Below the pieces are notes generated by a model. That model worked only from the letters and a program-made list of their open reading frames with translations, was not told the DNA's origin and ran no database searches. This document shows, one piece after another, positions 20,034-29,100 of a stretch of DNA of 30,484 bases. The stretch covers positions 1 to 30,484 of the forward strand of contig NW_026971353.1 in NCBI RefSeq assembly GCF_963678635.1, in the 5' to 3' direction. The position numbers and the translations under genes were made by a program. Within the stretch, counting starts at the first letter, position 1; the number at the start of each line of letters is the position of its first letter. The stretch comes from Symsagittifera roscoffensis. Its lineage: Eukaryota; Xenacoelomorpha; Acoela; Convolutidae.

Positions 20034-20653
20034 TGTAACATTCGCCCAAATATCACACAGCGACGGAGCGTAGAAAAAGTACCTATCAACGACTGGCAGG
20101 CGTCAGTTACCTTAATTCTACTCGTTTTTCACCGTCTCGACCTTGCCAGTTGATTTTCTGGTCTGTTTAGGGCAAAGTAAAAAGTTACCATTTTTAGGCC
20201 ATCAGTCAAACTACTTTTGATCAGCTTTCGTTTGCATGCGAACACAACCACATAGCTGAGTCTCGGATCCTCAGACTACGTGATTGTCATTAAAAACACG
20301 GCTCGAACAACCTATTTTATTATGTTTTTGTGTGACAGTTTTATATTAAATCCATTGGAGATGGATTGACCCTTTCCTTTTTCTATCTACTCATGCTCTG
20401 AAATATTAAATAATAACGGTGTTAATTAAGATCTAAGACATTACAGCAGCTGTTATAGTCAGTTTTCACAGTCCCTTCACATATAACAGTCTCTGGGGGA
20501 CCAAGCCTCCGCTCCCGTGATTTTCTTGAGATAACACTCTTATCTCCTATATTTCGTGTCCCGGGAGGGTTCCGTGGTATTTCTCTTCCCCCCACTGAAG
20601 CCTCCGTCTCCACAAATATCTGTCGCTAAGGTCCTTATCGTGTGTTCTTGCCA
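20034..20653 (-). mobile_element. Dispersed repeat copy B, inverted relative to copy A
   Basis: Its reverse complement is homologous to 2803-3411 over nearly the whole length. Shared blocks include AACGAAAGCTGA, AGGTCGAGACG, TAACTGACG, TCTACGCTCCG and CTGTGTGAT. The plus strand begins TGTAACA at 20034; homology to copy A ends sharply there. At the other end CTTATCGTG (20634-20642) and CACGATAAG (20652-20660) form a perfect 9-bp stem around a 9-nt loop. An AATAAA lies on the minus strand near 20314. It sits downstream of the giant minus-strand gene in the same orientation, so it could be part of that gene's tail or a terminal repeat. Confidence 0.6.
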
Positions 20654-21663
20654 CGATAAGAGGCTCCGTATTTTTCTGTCTCTGATACAACTGTTCTTCA
20701 CAATCTATATCGTGGTTCTGATTTTCGTCTTTTCCATTCAAAATGGCCGTCTTTTTTCTATTTCTCAGAAATGCTCTTCTTCCAATCGAAATTTTAAAAA
20801 TAAAAATTCTAGAACATTCTGACCCTCCGTCGCAACACTTTTTTGTTCATAAGGCCTTTAGTCACTTTTTTTTCTGTCGCGGGAAGGTTATGCTGTGTCA
20901 TCTGGCAGAATGGCACATACTCCCTGGACAAGTCTCCATCAATGTCCCTATTGATCGCATAACACCGGGTTATCGTCAAGTAGTTATCCAGTTCTCAGTA
21001 ACCAATCTTACAAATTGCATAAGAAATTGAAATTTATCTACTCCAACTCAACTCACTACGTGTTCACAAATGGCATCGTACTACATCTCACTGCCTTCCA
21101 ACATTTTCACAAAATTCGCACCATGAGGAGGGTCCTAGATAAAATTTCTTTTCTGACTACTTACGTCATCTCGCCATAAAACTTCTTTTCGCCTCTGATT
21201 AAAAAGTGGGACGTGGCACGGCCACGCACCCGTTAAAATTAACTTAACTTCACTCACCAAGTATAATCAGTCATTTATGCGGTCCTTTCCATATTAAAAC
21301 TAAGAAACTCTGTGGCCAGGAAAGTCATTGAGTTACCCACCCTTCTCGAGCGAGTTTACTCAAACTTACCATGTCGCCACACAGTGAATTTGTGTCTCAC
21401 ACAGGTTAAAAACTTCAGTCGGGAATAAATAGGTAAATATACTCACCTATGCTCCTTATATACATACATAGATAGTAGTAACTAAAATCAACAATTTCAA
21501 CAATTTTAAGAATTGCAACATTTTCAAAGTTTGGTCTGACCAAACTAGATCAAAACAAAAAGTTTAACAAGTTCAATAATCAAAACTTGGTTGATTTGTT
21601 CAAGTTTTAGCACACAAATACAATCAAGTTTTTCTCTCCTTCTCTTCTTTTCTTTGGTCATCT
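20654..21663. other. Non-coding stretch between repeat B and the giant gene
   Basis: No coding region is supported. The composition shifts from AT-rich to mixed. If the giant gene is real, its 3' UTR would lie here on the minus strand. Short plus-strand open frames at 20556-21030 are low-complexity and hydrophobic, without a recognised domain. Confidence 0.4.
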
Positions 21664-21666
21664 TCA

Positions 21667-21750
21667 CTCCATCATTTCTCCATCCTGATGTTCAGCGTCA
21701 CTGTCTTCCAGAACTTTCTCTAACATGTCCAGAGAGTTGCGGGCCGTGCC
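21667..21750 (-). pseudogene. In-frame coding-like tail after a second TGA (28 codons)
   Basis: Directly after the TGA at 21751-21753 the same frame stays open for 28 codons with coding-like character (RNSLDMLEKVLEDSDAEHQD, helical and acidic) and ends at TGA 21664-21666. It may be the original C-terminus of the protein, cut off by a point mutation such as CGA to TGA. Readthrough or simple 3' UTR are alternatives. Confidence 0.4.
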
Positions 21751-22962
21751 TCAACCCTCCTGTTCCAACAGCCTCGGTATGCAACAAGGTAGGAAGTCCA
21801 CATTCACTTTCTGCTCCCGGTTCCTGCAAAAGCTGTTGTGAAGACATAGGCTCACGTTTCGTTCTAGGTCAGCTCTTAAGACCTCTTTCTTCTCATCTTC
21901 AGTAACACAAGGCGTTCCAGCTACCCGCTTCACCGCTGTGGTGACCGCGTTTCTGTGCGTCAAGAATGCTCGTTTATAGGCTCCTGGTCCTATATCTAGC
22001 TGGAAAGATTGATAGGCTTCCGTGTTCCTTGACATGTGACGCTTCGCGCGTTCATACATCCAAGATGTCATCACTGCACGGAACCAAGGCATCAATCTTT
22101 GCCTTGACCATATTCTTTCAATGGCTTTAGGTATTCTCAGAACCTTGATGGTGGTTCTGAAAAGATCCAATTCACGACTCATTTTAACGTTGCTCAACTG
22201 TTCAGGAGTCGGCACGGCCGTCTCCTGCTCACTTGTGTCCGCGTTAGCCTCCAACAATCTCACTGCTAGCATGGCGCTAACCACCACGATTGACACTTGT
22301 TGATTCTGATCGGGCAACCCCGTGGAGTACAACTCCTCCACTTCCCAGACTAGGATCAGATTCCCGCGTTTAGGGAACCACAACGTCTGCGCCAAGCAGT
22401 GGCAAGGATACTCCCCATGGGTTCTCACTATGTTCCTTCGGGTCCGATACCCTGAGGCTCCCAGCAACGGTTCCACTTCCATCAGGATTCTATGTAAATC
22501 GTCTTTCTCTTCTATGGTGGGGAATTCAGTGGGTAACGCTCCACTCGCTTTCTGTTTCTGGAACTCACTCACGTTGCCTTCGTTCAGTCTCATGAACTCT
22601 TCACCCACAACGTCTTGCAACTCGCCTTCGGATCTCTTCGGGACTGCCCGAAAGATCTTTGCCAACAAGTCATATGACCTCTCTGACATTCTGGCCAACC
22701 TCACGCACTTTGGCACAGAGAAAAGTTGGTCAACCAACACTTGTTGCGTCCTCGCATCCATCACCACCATGTGCGTAGGATACTTGCTATTACAATACGG
22801 CGCTGAGCTTGAACCCACCATATATTTTGAACCAGTAGGTCTGTGATAGGCTTCACTATCCTTCAGATTCCTTTCATTCTCTAGGGCTTCTCGCCAGCCT
22901 CCAATCTTTTGCTCTGTCTGTAATGCTCCAGGAATATTTCCACGCTGAGGGACGTCACTAGC
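21751..22962 (-). CDS. C-terminal segment of the giant protein, shifted reading frame (403 codons; first in-frame ATG at 22821)
   Basis: This minus-strand frame is open from 22962 to the TGA at 21751-21753. It continues the coding-like composition of the upstream giant ORF in a frame one base earlier. The first ATG (22821) falls inside a smooth coding-like stretch (EAYHRPTGSKY before it), so it is probably not a genuine start. I recognise no domain. Visible features are a MVVMDARTQQVLVDQLFSVP segment, a WEVEELYSTGLPDQNQQVSI segment and several Cys residues near the end. An intron joining the segments is possible; TTCCTGGAGCATTACAG would be a usable acceptor at about 22921. Confidence 0.6.
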   Translation of the reverse strand, partial: ASDVPQRGNIPGALQTEQKIGGWREALENERNLKDSEAYHRPTGSKYMVGSSSAPYCNSKYPTHMVVMDARTQQVLVDQLFSVPKCVRLARMSERSYDLLAKIFRAVPKRSEGELQDVVGEEFMRLNEGNVSEFQKQKASGALPTEFPTIEEKDDLHRILMEVEPLLGASGYRTRRNIVRTHGEYPCHCLAQTLWFPKRGNLILVWEVEELYSTGLPDQNQQVSIVVVSAMLAVRLLEANADTSEQETAVPTPEQLSNVKMSRELDLFRTTIKVLRIPKAIERIWSRQRLMPWFRAVMTSWMYERAKRHMSRNTEAYQSFQLDIGPGAYKRAFLTHRNAVTTAVKRVAGTPCVTEDEKKEVLRADLERNVSLCLHNSFCRNREQKVNVDFLPCCIPRLLEQEG

Positions 22963-23153
22963 TCATGGGCACGCTCCAAGCGCTCGAGCGATTCTATCGA
23001 ACTCGTCATGCTGCAAAATCCCAAGGCTGTGATCAGGTTTACGTCCGTCACCCCATGGCAGTCTGCGACCAACTCCATGGCACTCTTATCTGACATGCTC
23101 AATCTTCCGTACAATCGTGCCAGTTGTCGATGCTGCTCGCTTAGCGTAATCAG
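22881..23153 (-). pseudogene. In-frame continuation of the giant ORF beyond TGA (90 codons)
   Basis: This frame is identical to that of the large ORF ending at the TGA at 23154-23156 and remains open for 90 codons to TAG at 22881-22883. It is coding-like and helical (SIESLERLERAHELVTSLSV). There is no ATG at its beginning; the first is 18 codons in. The next coding segment uses the frame one base earlier and overlaps it across 22884-22962. No X-XXY-YYZ slippery heptamer occurs in the overlap. The simplest reading is a nonsense mutation plus a one-base indel (or sequence error). Stop-codon readthrough or an unrecognised intron cannot be excluded. Confidence 0.55.
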
Positions 23154-26100
23154 TCAGTGTCCCAGGTTAAAAACATGTCCTTCCATCCCACTGTGTTGAG
23201 CCAAGCATGTGCCTTGCTTCAACCAATTACTCGATGTACCTTCCTCGGACAGCTCCGTGGACGGGTTGCTCTTCTTCTTCGTCAATCTCATGGCCAGCAG
23301 GTGATGTATCATGGCCAGATCATGTAAACTCGCATCATCATCCCGTTCTAACATGACATCCGCGGTCATGTCCCAGATTAAGCCTGCGTTAGGATGGGGA
23401 CACCAGGAAGGTTTCATGAGTTCCCACATCACTACTAGACTGGTTTTCAAGGGACCGTCCCAAGAACCACAATCAAAACTCTTTTGCCCTTTTAGCTCGG
23501 GAATCGAGGGCTCGACTACTCGTTCTTCCAAAATAATTCCAAGCTTGGGTTGTTCCACCATCAACATTCCAATTTCCTTAATCCATTCAACCCAGAAGTT
23601 GAGCACTGTGACTTGCTCGTAGTCGAAGTATGCTTCCCTGGCTTCTTCGTTCACGAAGGGATTATACGCCATCCCCGGTATGCCAGACACGTATTGGAAC
23701 GACTTCAGTTTCCCTAGTGTTGCAAACTCCTTTTGTCCTCTGGCCGCTTCAATCAAGTCTCTGCTCACTCTCAATTCTTTGTTGGAGTATCTTCTCACCT
23801 CTTCCAACTTGCGATAGCTTTCCATATCATTCGACTCCTTGTTTGGCACGGTCAATGGCATGTCCTGATATAGCTCTAGGAGTGCCCTAAGGAAGTACCT
23901 TTCGCAATCAACTCCCTTTTGCCGAATGATCTTTATACATTCTCCCAACACAGGAGTGGGGATGCGATCCACCACGAACCTGACAAAGCAAAGGGCATCC
24001 TTACGCTTAGCCCATGCTATCGCTGAATCGTCTTTCGAAATCAATGCTCGTAGAGCTTCCATTAACTCTAGCTCCTGTTCTCGTGATTTCGAGTCATTAC
24101 TGGCTTCATACTCCGCCTTTTTGAAGCCCATCAAGCACCAAGCCAGTCGTACTTGCAGATCAGTTCTCACGCAAGGATGAGCCAGGTATGCTGCCACAGT
24201 AGCAGGTGCATTCATCGTCTCATCGAAGTATTTCTGGAGGGGCGCCCTCCAAGAAATTTCTAGCAGTTTTTCCAATCCAATTTCGTTCGCTTCTGATGAC
24301 ATTACTGTGCCATACTCTCTTCGATTGAAGTTAGAGTTCTCCGTAAGCCCTTTCAGATATTCTTGCATGGCCCGCTTTTCACTCCAAGCCATCAGGTGCC
24401 CTCTCGCGGAGTTCCTCGCTTTCAACATCTCCACATAACCCCCTGCCGGATCTCCCATGTGGACCGATTCCGGCACAGTTATTCGACTGTACTCGACCAC
24501 GTCGAGTTGTCCTTCCAGTTTCAACTTGGCCATGTTGATTCGCGAGGGCCTATAATCTTCAAGTCCTCCAGATCCACATTGACTGATTACTTCCATTTCT
24601 AACTTAGTGTCTGCCAGGGTTCGCGCCGTCTTCTTTGACCTTGTGGCGGTTACGGTCAGACCTGCCAAGAGCATAGGGGGTATCAGATTCTCTTTTTCTC
24701 CCCCTGTCAGCGTTGTACTATCTCCCTGCCCGCTCTCGCCTGAACGACCTGCGCTCGTTAAAGAGGTCACCACTGCGCTGGCTCTTGACTTCACCACTCT
24801 CGGGTTCATGGCTCGACTTCCTGTTTTCCCTTTTAGTCGCTTCAGCCCTTTCCTGGCTCGTCTGACAGGTAATTTCTTTGCAACATGCTGATCATCGGCA
24901 CTGTCTTCTGTTACTGACTCTGTCAGAACATCCGACTCCATGGAGCTCACTATTTTTTCTAGGACCTCACGCATGATGGGTTGGTTCAATCCCACCTTCA
25001 TTATGGACTGCGTCCCATATCGCCTTATCACGTCCCAAGATTTCTCCATGAAGTTTACTCGGCTCCAGATTGCTCCTGTTTTGCCTTCCAACTCCATTTG
25101 ATATCTTTCCCATTCTTCTTCTGGTAATGTGCTGAGGAACGATATCTTCATTGACTCTTCGATTTTCCTCCTCCTTGGTGATTCATAAAGCAGTTTCTGC
25201 GGATCCCTGCTTCGGCACTCTCTAGCCTGGCTTATTGGGTCTATCGGAGATAGATCGGCCGACGCCTCTTTTGTAGGAGACATGAAGGACGATGGTGCCA
25301 TCAACAATAAACTCCCATCGACTTCCCCATCGTCGTCTTCACTGAACCGGTATTCTAGCAAGTCCCTTTCCAACGCTCCTAGATCGGTCTCTCCCGGTTT
25401 CTCCGTCTTACTTCCGGTCCCGTCATCGTTATCGTCCTGATCCATCAATTCATCGTCGTCCGCATCAGGTTTCGGCCTAGGTCCCGAGGGTCCTTGTCGC
25501 GCGTCTGTGCCCGAATCCGGCCGAGCCGGTACGGCCATGTCTCCTGCATGATAAAACAATTCATCATCGACCAGGAACTCTACCAACTCCTCGCCATGTG
25601 GGGCCAGGTCCTCCATCGTTATATATGAGCCTCCTCTGCTCTCCCTTGCCACCTCCAGCATCACCACTTTCGCTTCTCCTGACCACTTCAGTCTCGATAA
25701 GTCATCCGCGGGAGAATATACTTCGTTCCACGTTTCAGCCGAGACCTCTGGTCTCCTGGAGGGTAGTGCTTTGATCTTTTTCCTGCTCCAGGCATCGGGG
25801 AATGAGAAGTCGAACGTATGCGCGGCAGCAACGTTCCAGCTGATGAAGCGCGGCTCCATCCCTCCACTCCACTTCAGCATTCTCTTCTCTGCGTCACGAG
25901 TTGCTCCGATACGAGGGGCAGTGATGGGAGATGTGACTCCCAACAACATCCTCCTTATCGGTGGATATCGATGGCATTGGTCCGGCAGCGGCCTGGACCC
26001 AGGAAGCCATGTTTGTTGATTCTCTTTCGCATGGGCATAGGCTCCCGGCAATTGAGGTACTCCCACAGCCTCTCCTGTATCCTTCATCACTGGTCTCAAA

Positions 26101-29100
26101 TTCCAGAGTTTTGGGTTAAACTGGATGTGGGACAGATCCTCACGGCCCATTCTGCATTTGAAGTGGTTGTTGAAGTCCATCAACACCCAGCTTGGCTCTG
26201 CTATTCTTCCGAACAGCCTATCGTCGCTAGCCAGCTTCCTCAGTTCACTCTGTTCTACCCAATTCAGCACGGAACAATCCACTACTGAGACCAGGTTGAC
26301 GTACAACACTGAATTCCTGTACGCTTTAACTTGCACATCCGGGAACGCAAAAGACATCACCGGTCCATACACCACTGTGACGAATTCCCTCAGTCCGTGG
26401 ACCAGAGCCAACGGATCAATCCGCATCATGACAGCTAAGTCTGTTAGTAAGGGCATGCCACAATACTGCTTACATTCGCCTGCGTTCGTCGCCACCTTGT
26501 CCTCTCCTGTGACGCTTCTGTTCTGTTGCAAGAGGTATTGAAGCAGGAGAGTCCTCCAGTCTTTCATCTTCTTGAGCGAGGCGGTTTCCAACTGTGCATT
26601 GAACTCACGACTGGGTCCCTGTAGTTGTTCAGGGTAACGTAATAGCACAAGCAAATCTCCCAGTCGACCATAGGTCATGGCAATCAGAGTCAGGAGTCCG
26701 TCCAATCTCAAATCTGCCAACGCTTGGGTAAAGAGGTTTGCCGGTCCTTTCACAAAGTTTTCATGACCAAATGTCACGTATAAGGCTAGCACCAGGCCAA
26801 TCGACAACTTCCTGATGTCTTTGACGAAGCTCGCGATCAGGTTCCTAGATGCCTTCGGATAGCACGTCGATAGGAAAGATGGCGTCCATCCCACTCCCAT
26901 TCCACCCAAGATAGCATCTGATCGTTCATACTGTGCCTTCGTGGCCAGCACGTCAGCTTGGAACTTGTCCAACGACATCGTGTTTACGTCTTGCATCAGT
27001 TTCAACATCTTGCCTCCAGCCAACTCCCGGGCATTAAGTAGATTCTTCAGATAGGCGTGTATCTCTTTAATTATTGCCGGCGCATGCTCAAACGCGTCCT
27101 CACCCAAGGTGCACAGCCTCGGTGACAGATACAACCATATGTTGTTGTGTGGCTTCGTACGCAAAACTATTGCCATGAGGTCCTCCTCTGCTGACGTCAT
27201 ATTCTTTCTGATCATCCTTCCCTGCTCATTCTCTGCATGATCCATCTGTCTGAACCAGAGATCATCAGCCACCTGTTGTACTAACAGATGATCGTCACCT
27301 ACCCCTGGTCTTAGCTTCAGTAATCTTGCGAAGTTGGACAGCTCCAACCCCAGAACTTCATCTAGCACCAACCGAGTTGTGCTACAATCTCTGAGCCCCT
27401 GTATGGCATTCGAGATGTCAGCCCAAACGGCGGGAAGCTCAGATCGGGACGGATAGTAATTGTCCGGGTCCACCACTCTGTTTGGGGCAGGAATTATCAC
27501 GTTAAATATCCCCTCTGCTATCGTCGTGACCATTGTGTACACAAATTGAAGGGGTTCAGGCAACGCAGCGTAGCCTGGTGACAATACGAAGATCACCTTC
27601 ACCACATTCATGGTGAAACGTTGTCTTGCTGCTGCCTCTACCTCGGCCATCGCCGAGAGCAGTGTCATTATCGCCTCCCCTATAACTTCGTTACTCGGGA
27701 TCGATCCATCCGTCAGACGTGACAATAAGCCTCTGCTTTGTAGATGATCATTTGAGCCTGCAACCACTATTACCTGCGGCTCCATGCTGACCACTCTCCG
27801 TACACTTATCATCATGCCTATCGCCTGTCCCCAGTCCAGTTTAGGCGCCGTTAAGAAAATCACATCGGGCCAGAATAGAGAACGGGGCGTGTAGAGATAA
27901 TCGGAGCCGGCCACAACCAGATATTTGGCAGCCTTCATGTCCAAGGGGTCATAAGCTGCAAAAAGGCCATCGCCTATTGGGGCCTTCAGGTTCCCGTATC
28001 TCTTATCGTCTCCAACCACTGTTGTAGTTCGGGGGTAATCCCTCGAATACTCGCCCGGCGTCTGACCGGGTGGTTTAGCGAATTGTCTGTACATCTTGTG
28101 ATGTTTGTTATTGGGCTTGTTCTCCGTCTGGAACTTGCCCTTGCGCACAGGTGGTGTCCTTTCCCGGGTCCTATCTCGAACGTCGGTGAGCGACCGGGTG
28201 TTTAAAGGTCCAAAGGTATTGTCATGAGGTAATCCATCCAGGTCTACATGTCGGAGTGAGGTCGAGGAGCTGAATTTCTCCTGCTCTGCTAGCAGCCAAT
28301 CCACACCCGGTATCCGATAAAGTCGCGACACTGTGGGACTTTCACCGCCAGTCATTCTAATCGCATCCTCCCGACACGTCAAGGTATTCATATTCAACTT
28401 CGCCGACATGTCCGTCTTATACTGACCCCAATGACTAGGATCTGATCTATTCCAAAGCAGCCTGCTGCCTGATTCGATCCCCTCCGCTGGCACGGTACTT
28501 GTAGACGGTCCTGCTGTCGAAGCAGGATTTGTCGTGGCAGGCGAATCGTTCCTCCTAGACGCGGTCTGGGAGTTATTCCTGTTGTTCTGTTCCACCGATC
28601 TGCCGAGTCGGCTTCCAATCGATTGCGGCCTGGGAGGAGGAGCAGTCCCCAGCCTGTCTCTCACGTTCGAGCTCGGAGCGACGGTTGCGGCTCCAACCGT
28701 CTCCGTTGCCAAGGGCCCTAGACGGTTGGCGAGGGATTCGGGCACGGTTGCCCTTATTCTACTCCCTCCGGTCGAATTGGTCCGAGCCAAAGAACCGGTC
28801 GCCCTCGACTCTTGCTCCGCTTCCCTCAATTGCGTCTGAAACACATCATTAATCCAATGCCTCCCTCGTTGGGTATTGAAGTGCACTCCATCTTTAGTGA
28901 GCGCGATGTGGTCAGTCATGCGCAGCATATTTTCGAGATCCAGGAGTCGCAACTCGCCAGGGTTGTTTCTCACCAGACTGCGGGTCATTTCATTCCACCG
29001 CGTCACGTTGCCATTCATGAAATCTGCAGCTATGGTGCCCACCAAAAGATTTGGTGGTATCGTGCACAGGATCACGAGTTTGGGTCTGTACTTTTCTTTC

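Noticed and set aside
22884-22962. Programmed -1 frameshift in the giant gene
   Set aside because: No X-XXY-YYZ heptamer lies in the zero frame of the overlap; a one-base indel or an intron is simpler.
26640-26850. Possible membrane segments in the giant protein (LSIGLVLALYVTFG, LLTLIAMTYGRLGDLLVLL)
   Set aside because: Too short or interrupted by charged residues; more likely helices of a soluble fold.
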